This document shows, in pieces, positions 35,601 through 45,846 of a stretch of DNA of 64,000 bases. The stretch's first letter is position 1. Each line of letters opens with the position of its first letter. The stretch spans positions 33,457,410 through 33,521,409 of the forward strand of contig OX243815.1 of the NCBI GenBank assembly GCA_945859605.1. The letters run 5' to 3'. Below the pieces are notes generated by a model. That model was not told the origin of the DNA. It worked only from the letters and a program-made list of their open reading frames with translations, and did no database searches. A program made the position numbers and the translations under genes. The DNA is from Lumbricus rubellus. Its lineage: Eukaryota > Annelida > Clitellata > Crassiclitellata > Lumbricidae.

Positions 35601-38600
35601 TCACACTGTGGCTACAACAAACCATTCTGAAATGCTACAATCTTCAAAATGTATAAAAATTCAAAAAAATTCAAAATATATAAATTAATCCAAAATAGCA
35701 TGATCCACGTTTCTGTGGTCAATTTAGTTCAATAACAACAGAGTTTCACAATAATCCTGACGTCTGATTTCAGGCGAAATCTGATTCCTTACCATACTTT
35801 GTGCATGAGATAGCAGTTTTAAACAGTTATGACTTTTATAGCCAAAGATTTCTTAACCCTCTGAATCTTCTGCAGAATGGACTTAGAGATCTAGACCAGT
35901 AAGAAGTGAGTTACAGTAATCCAAGCAACTGGACACCAACGCATTTGCCAAAGATATCCTAGCAGACAGAGGTATATGTAATGATATACAAATACCATTA
36001 ACATAGTTGACCAGTGCGAGACAAAGTGGAGTCAGAAACAACAACCACGCTTTGAGCAGAATCAGCAAATTCAACAAGCGAGCGAGTCCCCAAGTTTCGA
36101 TAAACTTTTTTGGTTGCCATGAAGTGTCCAAAAGCAGGATCACAAATCTCACCATGCACAATTGTGAACAAGAATCCCCCCCCCACACCAATGGTTACTC
36201 CTCCATTTATTCAACCATTACAGACCTTAAAGATTAAATTGCTGCTCTCAATAAACCTTAACAACACTAGACTACCTAGTGCAAAAGTTTCTCAGAAGTA
36301 CTTGAAAGGCTAAAAGACACTATATTACATGTTAAGAATTTATATACAACTAATGACTCAAACACAGACAATAAGAAGACTTCTTTGTTAATTAAGTTAT
36401 AGAAATCAGATAATTAAATAGATTGTTAGAAGCACAAGAAACGATTACACGTACGAGCAATTGGACGACCTTTTCCGCCATTACTGTTGAAAATGCTACC
36501 AGACATCTGGAACAAGAAACAGAAGAAGAGATAAAACATTCTCAAAATAAACTGATCAATTCCCTGACCAAGAAAGAAGACAATTAAAAGATGCAGCCTT
36601 TTGCTTGGTTTGTTTGTATGTGCACTTGTTATAGCGCCCCTTCAAGCTCACTATTCAGAGGCGTTCCCGACTACAGCGTGGACACTGCATCGGCGATTTT
36701 AATGGCGAAACGCTGAGCAATTGCGAGTGAAGGACTTGCCCAAGGTCCCTACGCGGTGATTTGAGGTGGATTTGAACCTGCAACCTTTCGGCCGCAAGGT
36801 GACAAACATACCCACTACACCACTGCGCCCAACAATTTCCATTTCAGTTGTGGTCAACTCAGCTGAAAGAGATTATTTACACTATAATGCCTCAGAACTT
36901 TGCAATAAGTTTCTCAAAAATAAAAAAATTACATGGTGAATGGTGAAGCTTTTGGTGTATTCCACGTTTAAGAGCAGAGAATTGCAACAGAATTGGAGAA
37001 TTGAAGTGAACAATGGAGGTGAACAATTGCAATAGATTTAAACCTTAATGTCCATGCATTCTTCCTTACCCAACGTGCAGACATCGGTAACAGAACCAAG
37101 TATTAACCAAAATCAATGTAAAACCAATCAAAATTTTAACAAAATTCAGTATCAACTACAACTCTATTGATCAGATTGATAAAGTCACATTAATATACAT
37201 AAAGTGCTCTGACAATCAGATATCTCTCAAACTTCTATATGGTAGAAAACCTAGAAAAATTAAGACTACCGTAATTTATATAGCCTACCCCGGGTAATCT
37301 GCAAGGCTACAATGCACATAATCAAAGTGGTATTTAAGTCAATATGTGGGTTAATTAAATTTAATTAATTAAATTAAGTTTAATTAACTAATTAAGCTTC
37401 TTGAACAAACACAGATTCTAGATAAACCAGGAATTGAAGTCAAATAGGACAGGCTGTGGAGGAGCTTGCTGAAAATTGACCTGTATGGGTAATTTGGTAT
37501 ACATTGCGGTATATATATATATATACACATTATATATAGAGATCTCGAGAGAGAGAGTAGACTCAACTTCATAATAAATTAATGTAATAAAATTCCACCA
37601 ATTTGTTGCTTGTAGTGCATGCTAATTAATTTGACTACTATTCATAACTTGACACTTGATGAGCAGTTTATACACCTATTCAAAATATGTGTTATCTCAA
37701 CCAAGAAAAGGAACCACTTTTCGGGAATAAACCTATTTTAACAGTTTCCATTTGCTGATTGCAAAAATGTCAGAACATCTGGTCCAAAATTGATACCCTA
37801 TTAAAGAGAAAATATAAAGAATCAGTTGGTGGGAAATTGAAAATAAAAATTAAACGCATCTCAAGCTGAAGCATTAATCACATACTTTGGCCTTAATACA
37901 TCACAAGGTACAATTTATAGTTTTGAAATGGTATAGTAAGCTAAAGGTGCGGCTGCATGAATTAAATGCAAAAATCAATAATCATGGTTTTATAGAAAAA
38001 TCTATTTTCCGACTGATCTAGTAAGCGAGAAGTCATCCCTTTTCTCAGCTGAGATCACACACACACACACACACACACACGCACGCATGAACGCACACAC
38101 ACACATATGTATACTTAAAGTTTAATAGTAGGAGGTTATTGGCCAAGCAATTTGACTTGGGGTTAACTTCCTTGGGGTTATTTCCCATGGGCAATTGACT
38201 GGGGTCATCTTCCAAGGAGGCAATTGGCAGCCTGGTTAATGGCCAGGAGGTCATTGCTCAGAGGTTATGGTTTTGTACGATTTGTACGTGATGGACCATG
38301 CTGCCTCTCTAACTGTGTCTCAAATTTACCAGGTTCTGTGCCACAGGAAGGTCACATTTATATTCCTAAATGGTGTGTGACCTCTACTTCTCTTTCATTT
38401 ATTGCCCTTGAACATAATAATATGAGAATTACAATCCATGCTCAGTGTAACTCTGCCAGGGCAGCCATAGTAATGTTAATCCCACATGCCATGTCAAAAC
38501 CTTAAATTACAACCAATAACACAGAGACAATATGCAGCATACAGGCTAACATTATGAAAGGCGCAGCAGCCTAGCAAGTGACAGCTGGATTTAAGCACCA

Positions 38601-41536
38601 CAGATATGCAGAGCAGGTGAAATTAATATCTCTATTCTCCAATGCAGGCAACAGCGCAAAGGCAATCACATCATATAGCCTGTCTTTTTAACCAGTTTTT
38701 ACACAAATCAGACACTACTGTATTTCAACATAACATAGCCCCATTACTAGGCAGTCCAATAATAATAATACATGGTTGTGGTAGCTTGCCGGGTTTGTAC
38801 CGTAATGTGTTAGAACATGTGAAAGTCTTAAGTATGAATTATATAGCTCCCTTGGAATTGACAAAACAAGGCTGTACTTCACTGTGAGTATTCAACCAAA
38901 ACTTCTATATGATAATGTAGCAATAACGCATAATTATATAAAATCAATCAATTCTTACATGATGCATTAAACCTGCGGAAGTGGAAAAGCTTAATTGTTT
39001 TCTAATAGACATCTAATGTCAGCAGATTTCATGCTGAAGACCAAGCTACACAGAATGAGAACAACTGGAAGAGGAGCAATGGAGCACATCCATTTGCGTC
39101 ATTAGCTAGCACTGCATGGATGACTCCAGTGCTTATTCCAGCTAAGAAGACAGAAACAGATGAAGATGAATCATCAATTTGCAACTGGATAATAGATAAT
39201 AGATACCTGGCTGATATTGCAGTCCTTGAAATAATTTCCTTGTGTGCACCAGATTTGCTGTTTTCGTTAAGATCTGTTCCTCCAAATATGACAGCATATG
39301 GAATAGGACAATCTAAATGTTAGAAAAAATTCCTAAATTCAATCAATTAGTTTATCAGTAGAACAGCTCAGCCAACTTAATCAATTTATCACTATTAAAG
39401 GACAAAAAACATTTATCAACTATCAACATTTGAAGCTTACATTGACTGGTCACATGACCTCGACTAAACAAAACTGAAAACACTGTATTAATGTGACTTA
39501 AGAAATATCATACTTTTACTATTATATTAATTAACATATCTTACAAATATATCCCAAACATTTGTGAAGTCAGCAGGCACTGGCATATTTTGGGAGCTTG
39601 TCCGAGCACAGGGTAACTCCAATTAAAAATTGTAATGCTCTAACCAGCCATGCCCTTTGTTTTCAATGATCTGCAGCAGTTGAAGAGGGAGCGGACATTT
39701 ACCCCATAGACATATATTCCTCAGACATATTCCCCCACATTACGACAGATTCTTTTGTTGTAAAATCGATGTTGACCACATTTATTTTTTAAATGTCTGT
39801 TAATTTATTTATTTATTCACATGAATCAAACTAAAATCGATGAGCATTTTAATCTAACAATCAAAGCAGATCTCCTCACTTCCGCAAAAAATATAGACTA
39901 AAGCCATCGGCTAAAAGCGCCTACTCAACTCAAAAATTGTTTATTGAATACAAACTGCTTCAAGGCATTAGCCTTGACTAATCATCTACTTCAAATGTTT
40001 TTTTAATTTAAGGTACAAAGAAAACAGTTCGTTTGGCAGCCTGTGAACTTTGACTGATTCTAACCTTTGAGCATTCCAGCACACTTGAAAGCATGAATAG
40101 CTAGAACACATTGGATGTGGTTTGTCGAAATGAAATCCCTGAATTGTAAGGCACTTTCAAACTCACTAACATTCTTCGTATAACACACGTCCCTGTCACC
40201 TTCAAAGTAGCTTCTACAAATATAAAGACATTGAAAAGTCTCAAATCATTGCTCGTGTGTGATTAATCGGTCTTAAACTAATCTTACTAGCACGACATGT
40301 TGTTACTTGATTGTAAAGCCTGCATCACCACCTACATGTACGTCTGGAGTTTTGCTGTTCCCACTGCATTGCCAGCTGCCTTGACCATAGGAAGCTTCCA
40401 GGTAGGTTGGTGGAAAGGGTGCACATTAGCCGTCTGTTCTCATTTGTCTTCTTGTGAATTCTTTCAATTGCGTAACTGTACACTGTAACTGGCTGCGGTC
40501 TGTCAACCGGATTGTTCAATAAAGGATTACTATTATTATTAGCATTATTATTATTATTAACTGATATACGCTTAATTCATCTCCATGCTATGTGTGGCTA
40601 TGTATGGATACTGGTTTCTTCATGAAATAGACCATCTACCCGATCTATTCCAGTTTCTCAGAAGGTACTATGTCATGACTCAAAGCATGGACTGGTGACA
40701 TCCTGGGTATGATATCATGACTCAAAGCATGGACTGGTGACATCCTGGGTAGGATATCATGACTCAAAGCATGGACTGGTGACATCCTGGGTAGGATATC
40801 ATGACTCAAAGCATGGACTGGTGACATCCTGGATAGGATATCATGACTCAAAGCATGGACTGGTGACATCCTGGGTGCCGTCCCAGCTTCTGATGCGTCT
40901 CAACCAATGTTTTCTCTCAGCTGCGCAACTGTACAAAATATTTATTCATGATTTCAGTTTTTTCTTCTTGCACACAACGGTGCAAGACAGATGTCTGATT
41001 AAAAAAGTGCAACAAAATTTATGTATATGCATTATGCATGAATGTCAAGTGACAGCAATGATACATCCGCCTTTTGATCTTTATTCTTCATATTAGCTAC
41101 ATGCTTTTACTTTTGCAGTGCAACATGCTTGTTGAAAATGTTTTGCTTCGTCGTAATAGATTTAGAGTTTAAATTTATACATTTATACATACAGAAAAAA
41201 TTCAAAGCCATGACAGTAAAGCATTTATATGTAGGGCATTGTAGGCTACTATGTATGCACAATGGACATTGTCCCTTTAAGAAGCTCTATAGTTTTGATT
41301 TAAATATAGATGCATTATGTCACATTCACACAATACAAACTCTCTGTTCCATAGAAAAATATGATTCAAAAGCATGAAGACTTCAATTTTAAAACTCTAT
41401 TAGAAAGGTTAAAAAGTGAGTGACGTCTTCTAATGTTAGCATTGCCTTCAAGAGTTAGTGTTATTCACCTGATGCGTTTTGCTGTTGAGTAATTGCCGCT
41501 GCCATCTGTAAGAGGACCAATGATGAGAAGCCGCAT
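26634..41536 (-). CDS. GLT1D1: GLT1D1, glycosyltransferase 1 domain-containing protein 1 (11 exons, complete)
   Basis: A GT-B fold glycosyltransferase (GT1/GT4-type Glycos_transf_1 domain); donor and acceptor are not deducible from sequence. Exons in order: 41536-41469, 40213-40065, 39312-39207, 36506-36455, 35611-35572, 34135-34004, 33668-33613, 32012-31969, 28715-28595, 27983-27885, 26894-26634 (TAA). Every junction is GT/AG and phase-consistent; total 375 aa (human is about 346). N-terminus MRLLIIGPLTDGSGN, then DVCYTKN, PYAVIFGGTDLNE (exon 3), the domain-2 entry VAGIRPVKDPLYLL (exon 6), LVIIGPE, GVVYLGQLS, the EX7E motif SEGMSTAILE (exon 9) and PVIARNISGNA. The last exon adds a Gly/Arg-rich tail of about 35 residues beyond the usual end. 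Several exons are very short (40, 44, 52 and 56 nt). Introns host a nested LINE/DNA transposon, a Helitron, a SINE and minisatellites. Confidence 0.93.
29403..31814 (-). mobile_element. CR1/L2-like LINE, 5'-truncated, interrupted by a DNA transposon
   Basis: The minus strand carries a non-LTR reverse transcriptase from about 31,814 to 29,467: NYRPIANVTFLSKILE, QQSGFRRNHSTETLL, FDVSAAFDAVDHSILLQRL, GVPQGSVLGPLLY and the catalytic YADDVQ. The C-terminal tail DVLHWLPVSQRI ... WNGLPLNLRL follows. The 3' end is (ATTC)n at 29,411-29,433 beside TATATAGCGCTTCTTCAAG. Two long ORFs (31537-30875 and 30174-29467) are the halves of one frame split by the insertion at 30,132-30,919. The endonuclease region is absent. 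It is in GLT1D1 intron 8. Confidence 0.9.
30132..30919 (+). mobile_element. Tc1/mariner-like DNA transposon with ~200-bp inverted repeats, internally deleted
   Basis: The ends are CACTGTGTCCGGATGAAAAG and its reverse complement, flanked by TA (30130-30131, 30920-30921). The inverted repeats run about 200 bp each (30,132-30,340 and 30,715-30,919) and are nearly identical over the first 110 bp. The centre holds a plus-strand ORF (30434-30691, 85 codons) ending IKQWRPRLRSCVRQRGGHFE, which resembles the C-terminal tail of Tc1/mariner-class transposases. The DDE catalytic part is missing, so the copy is non-autonomous. It interrupts the LINE above. Confidence 0.82.
32627..32935 (+). repeat. 68-bp minisatellite
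   Basis: CATTCAACTCATTACATATT recurs at 32698, 32766 and 32834, an exact 68-bp period, embedded in shorter CATTCATAATCATAATG repeats. In GLT1D1 intron 7. Confidence 0.88.
34957..35430 (+). mobile_element. Non-autonomous Helitron, 474 bp
   Basis: Starts TCTATATATATAAAAATGAA after an A (34956) and ends GCGTGGCCGGGTACAGCTAG before a T (35431), the classic Helitron pattern. There is no Rep/helicase. A G-rich stretch (GGAGGGGGAG repeats) lies near the 3' end, 35,285-35,395. In GLT1D1 intron 5, about 140 bp before the 40-nt exon 5 in plus-strand order. Confidence 0.8.
35880..36240 (-). repeat. LINE fragment
   Basis: Minus-strand text ISLANALVSSCLDYCNSLLT resembles the C-terminal thumb of CR1/L2-type LINEs. 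Upstream text (VVVVSDSTL, around 36,030) also fits. Frames are broken. In GLT1D1 intron 4. Confidence 0.6.
36605..36840 (-). repeat. tRNA-derived SINE with LINE-like tail
   Basis: On the minus strand: GGGCGCAGTGGTGTAGTGGG (A box), then GCAGGTTCAAATCCACC (B box), then a body and a tail GAACGCCTCTGAATAGTGAG ... AGGGGCGCTATAAC. The tail matches the 3' end of the LINE at 29.4 kb, the usual way a SINE borrows LINE machinery. In GLT1D1 intron 3. Confidence 0.8.
38052..38105 (+). repeat. (CA)n microsatellite
   Basis: CACACA run with GCACGC interruptions, in GLT1D1 intron 3. Confidence 0.9.
40665..40878 (+). repeat. 42-bp minisatellite, about five copies
   Basis: Units share GACTCAAAGCATGGACTGGT followed by GACATCCTGGGTAGGATATCAT-type ends; single-base variants distinguish copies. 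In GLT1D1 intron 1. ORFs on both strands here are repeat artefacts. Confidence 0.9.
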
Positions 41537-42094
41537 GATATCAACATCTGGACTATAAGCCATTTCATATGCTCACCAGTTAGAGTTGTGGACCGGGCCA
41601 GTTCTGTTTCTCTTGATCTTAACAAATCCTCTGAAAGCAAGCAAGGCAGACAAACACAATTTAAATCAAAGCATTCTGTTCTTTCTGGTAAACTCCTCCA
41701 GTATGACCCTGTCCACAGCATGATGCCATCCTGGATATGATACCATCCAGGGCCTTCCTCAGTGCTGCATGAAGACCGAAATTTATAACCTCATGAAATC
41801 ACATGCCACACTCTTGTCCATGTAGTTCTTACCTGGTGTGTTGTGACACACCATTGTGTCGCGAATCAACTAGGAGTGTGTCACGATGTTCAAGTAAAAA
41901 TGGTTTGGCGTTGATGTGCCGCGAAGAATTAAATTGGCAAGTCACGAATTCTGACTCACAGCATACATCCGCCAGTCTTGCATTACACAATGACTTGCTT
42001 ACTTCAGCAGTTCAGTGGGCTTAGGCTGTGAGAATTCATAATGCTCATGATTTTAAAAATCCTTGTAACCGCATCGCAATCTAGAGCAGATTGT

Positions 42095-42843
42095 TCGGCA
42101 AAACTCCGAACGGCGGTCCCAAATTAAAATATAATCTATAACTCTATATCGTCAAATGTTGTAATTGTCACACAACAACTGGGAACGGCGGCAGTCCCAA
42201 ATGATAAAAAAATCAAACAAATCGATAGTCGATCTCCTGAGAAAGCTTTAAACATGATGTGTGGTGAAATAGAACGTGGATTGATGAAAACCGTTTGATT
42301 GATGGACGCTTGATAAAAGAAAGCTGGATAAGCGGCATTCCAGCTGAAATGGAAGCTGGATGCATGCTGAAATACATCACTGAAATCAACAATCCAGTTT
42401 CCATTTCTCAAGTTTAATTTTCGTCAATCCAGTTTCTTTTTCACCTATAAGGACCCTTCATCCAGCATCCATTTCGCAAGCGTTTCAATTAATCCATCTT
42501 CCATTTAACTTATTATGTCCATCATCCAGGTTCTTTTTCTCAACTGTTCAATTCATCAGTCTTCTATTTCAGATTTAAAAATAACTTCATCCAGTTTATA
42601 TTTCACTTGCGTTTTTTCATCAATCCACCTTCATTTCACCTGTAAAAGGTCTTCATCCAGCTTCCATTTCTCAAGTGCTATCTCATCCGGTTTCTATTTC
42701 GGTGGACCAGCTGATCGTTTTATAAGAGTGGAGTGCAAAAGAAACCGTTTATATGCGCCCATTCAATACACCGCATTATTACGACACGTCATGTTGATTT
42801 ACTTAATGTTATAATTCGGGACCGCCGTTCGGAGTTTTGCCGA
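42095..42843. mobile_element. Long inverted-repeat (foldback) element with internal CATCCA/TTTC array
   Basis: The ends TCGGCAAAACTCCGAACGGC and its reverse complement are separated by about 750 bp. The flanks share TTGT (42091-42094, 42844-42847), a possible 4-bp target duplication. Inside, a degenerate array of roughly 20-30-bp words built on CATCCAGCTTCCATTTCTC runs from about 42,240 to 42,700, inverted in the left part. No coding content. The superfamily is unknown. Confidence 0.7.
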
Positions 42844-42893
42844 TTGTTCGTGGTGGACCAAAGGGTTCTGCTCTGGTTCTTGTCTTCTGAAGT

Positions 42894-43204
42894 GTGGGCA
42901 ACATGTCCACAGGGCACAGAAGCACAGTCAGTATCTTCAGACGTCGACAAAGGCCAGTGCCAGATCACGTTATTATTCAAATTGTCCAAAATAGCAAATA
43001 TAGTGGATCCTTTTCAAACGTCACACTAGAGCCAAAATACAAGCCATCAAAGAAGCCTGATGATCTCTACAGACCTGCCAGCTAATTATCTTCAAAACTA
43101 CATTTCAGCAACATTTTTCAGTCTTGTTGACTTCAAAGACCTCTCAGTACTCAATCTTCTGACCGCAGTCTATGTGTTCCATGCACAAGAATGGTCATTC
43201 TCTG
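42894..43204 (+). CDS. Candidate unassigned exon(s)
   Basis: I do not recognise this. From 42,894 a 63-codon reading frame ends at a TAA at 43,083 and has balanced composition (IFRRRQRPVPDHVIIQIVQ ... KPSKKPDDLYRPAS). It is preceded by a possible acceptor (GTCCACAG). A second open segment (43,121-43,203, LVDFKDLSVLNLLTAVYVFH) is bounded by TTTTTCAG and GTAAGT. The two are not joined by a frame I can defend, and the minus strand is also open in part. It lies 1.4 kb upstream of the GLT1D1 start, on the opposite strand. Could be a small gene or chance. Confidence 0.25.
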
Positions 43205-43439
43205 TAAGTACACCTTTTGATACTATACTCGTGAAACTTTCTTCCAGCAAAAGTTTCTCTGCTTTCTGTTCTGGTCTTCTGATCTCAACTAAAAACTCGC
43301 CTTTATCTGGACTCGGTTCCTGCGTATGTTATTTTCTTGTCTTCTCGTCATTCATTCGTGGCTGTCGACCAGACTCAACCTGGGATTTAGATTGCACCAC
43401 GATTTTGCATAGTAGCAACCATCCACTGATGCACCATTG

Positions 43440-44710
43440 AGCAGTATGACCATCTGTGGTATGACCGTGACACTAAGCTTAGATAGATAGGCCTACGGTT
43501 AGATTCTTATAACGTAGTCAAAAAATTAAAGTTTTGTTGACTTGCCGTTATAAAGTTGTACGGAGCGCTATTTGAAAGAAGTCTAAACCTCTCGAAAGTT
43601 GTTGAATACTTGACATTATATTCATAAGGGTTATTCTGCCGAATTTATTCTCATTCCAGGTGTTTCCAACTTCACAGATGACGACATTCTTCCCTCTTCT
43701 TCTCTACATGATCGGCCACATGTTTTAAGGATCACTTCCACGTCGTACCCAGGCATGCACCGAGGACGACGCGATTATCATTCTGGTAGACTTTGATCAC
43801 AACTACGAATCGGAATGTCATGCATGTGAACGTTTTGAAGTTGTCTGACATGCTATTTTCATGTTTTGTCAATGAATTATATGGTTTCTACAGACTGCCA
43901 TTTCTGCATTTGCGTGTTTAGTTCATAGGCTTACAACAGTACTTTCATATTAAATTATTCGCATAACAGCTCGATTATAATTAAAAGTGCTCAGCGATTA
44001 CTGGAGGACGATGTAGATTGCGCCAATTGACAATTATGACGCTGGTTCCCTAAAGACAGAATTTTTGCGTCTAGTTATGAACAGCCTTTAAAATCTGATA
44101 GCTGTTGATAGTCATTCAAGAAACTTAAACTGACATACCGCAACTTATTACATGAGGACGGAAATGACAAGTGGGCTAAAGTATCTGTTTTTGTAAAGAG
44201 TAAAGTGTTAGGCAGAGAGCTTTTACCGTTCCTCGAGTAAACACTATTTATTAAGAGAGATGAAAATTTAACTATAGTCAACATTCAGAATGATCTTACC
44301 CAGGATGTCACCAAAGCCCCAAATGCCACCACTTCCCTTCTGTCTTCAAATCACTCCACTTGTCATATCACTCACTTTCAACACATTTCATCTTCCCAAC
44401 CCTCCGATCTTCGTCAGCTGTTCACCATCCAGCCACTTCGTTCAACACGCTCCCCTCCTCCTCCTCTTCACTGCTCCACCCGTTCATCACCTATATGCAA
44501 ATCGTTCTGAGATGGGAGGTAGCCAAATCGCTCAAACATTCGAAGGAAGCTTTGGAGTTTTAAGTGATCGCTTGCAGTGGTGTATCCCCACCAAGCCAAG
44601 AGCGCGTAGAGAAGGCAAAAGATGATCGTGGCTTGGGAAGGATATTATGACAATGACAAGTATCAGCCAATTCAGTCTTGTACGTCTACAATAATATTAT
44701 GTCTGTAGAC
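43440..44710. other. Intergenic, no gene recognised
   Basis: An acceptor-like ATTCTCATTCCAG at about 43,650-43,662 precedes a 40-codon open stretch on the plus strand (FTDDDILPSSSLHDRPHVLR). There is no family match and no partner exon that I can join. The rest is non-coding. Confidence 0.3.
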
Positions 44711-45055
44711 CAGCGGTTCAAAACCCGTGGCCTGCGGGCCAAAAGTGGCCCGCGAGGCCTCAACAAATGGCCCTCCAGGTCTCAACAATGGCACTCATCT
44801 CTCAAAGAATTTAACAAAAATATAAATGAAAAATTGACAATTTGGACAGAATAGAACATAATTGTATAATCATTTTCAATTACAAGTTATTTTATTTTGA
44901 AGTTTATAAACATCAAACATTTTACTTTGAATTAATTATAACAATTTTTATATGCTTTTAGTTAATCAAATTTGAGCATTGTGGTCCCTAAATGCCCTAA
45001 TGTCCTTTAACTAAGAAAAAGTGGCCCTACAGTCAAAAAAGGTTGGGAACCACTG
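44711..45055. mobile_element. hAT-type MITE with 8-bp target duplication
   Basis: Begins CAGCGGTTCAAAACCCGTGG and ends GGTTGGGAACCACTG. Flanked by identical 8-bp CTGTAGAC at 44703-44710 and 45056-45063. Imperfect short terminal inverted repeats of CAG(C/T)GGTTC plus an 8-bp duplication are the hallmark of hAT elements. No transposase; 345 bp. Confidence 0.88.
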
Positions 45056-45846
45056 CTGTAGACCTATAAACTGCTGCTTTATCATAAAAAGAGATAAACA
45101 TCTTCCATTCCTTTGAAATTGATGGTGATCTGGATTGCGTTTGCCTTCCTCACTGTGGTGCTGCGTTTGTACATCGAACTGTAGTAGTGTCGTTGTATCG
45201 GTTATGATTCTTAGTCTCATATTTTAGCCTGTTTTTTTATTCCTCAATATCAGTTTCAGTTCTCATCTTAATTTTTAAGATTTTTTTTAGTTTTAGTAAG
45301 CTAATTTCAATTTCCATATATTAAATTATTAATTTTAATAAGTTAATTTCAGTTTTAGCTTTTGCACTTCTCAAATTGTTATTTCTGAACAATGCATTTT
45401 AAATCTATAGGCTGAAATGTGAGTATGCCAAAAAAATCTTTTGCCCTAAGTATTTCCAATTGCAAAAATTTAATATGCCAACAGAAGAATAAAAAGTATT
45501 TTTCATAGATACCATAGTATAACTTGCATTAGGAAAACAGAATTTTACAGATAAAATATAGACATAAATACACAAACCAAACGTGATTTAATTGAAACCT
45601 CTTTTAGCACAAAGTCAAGAAACTGTAAAGCGCAATTAGAGGTAGCACCAGCCACACAATAAAAGCATTTCACACGCAGTACTTGAGACGTTAAAATGAA
45701 AGCAGAGGAAAAGCATCTTGAGAGAAATCCAATTCCATTCTGATTGTTGTGCACAAGAGACAGCAGAGCATCAAGATCAGCTGACGTCTGATGTGAACAT
45801 TTCAACGTGTTTTCCACATGACACAAAAGATCTCAATCTTTAGCTT

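Noticed and set aside
41838..41950. hAT fragment (GTGTCGCG / GTGCCGCGAAG words)
   Set aside because: The words resemble hAT ends, but I found no paired terminus or 8-bp duplication.
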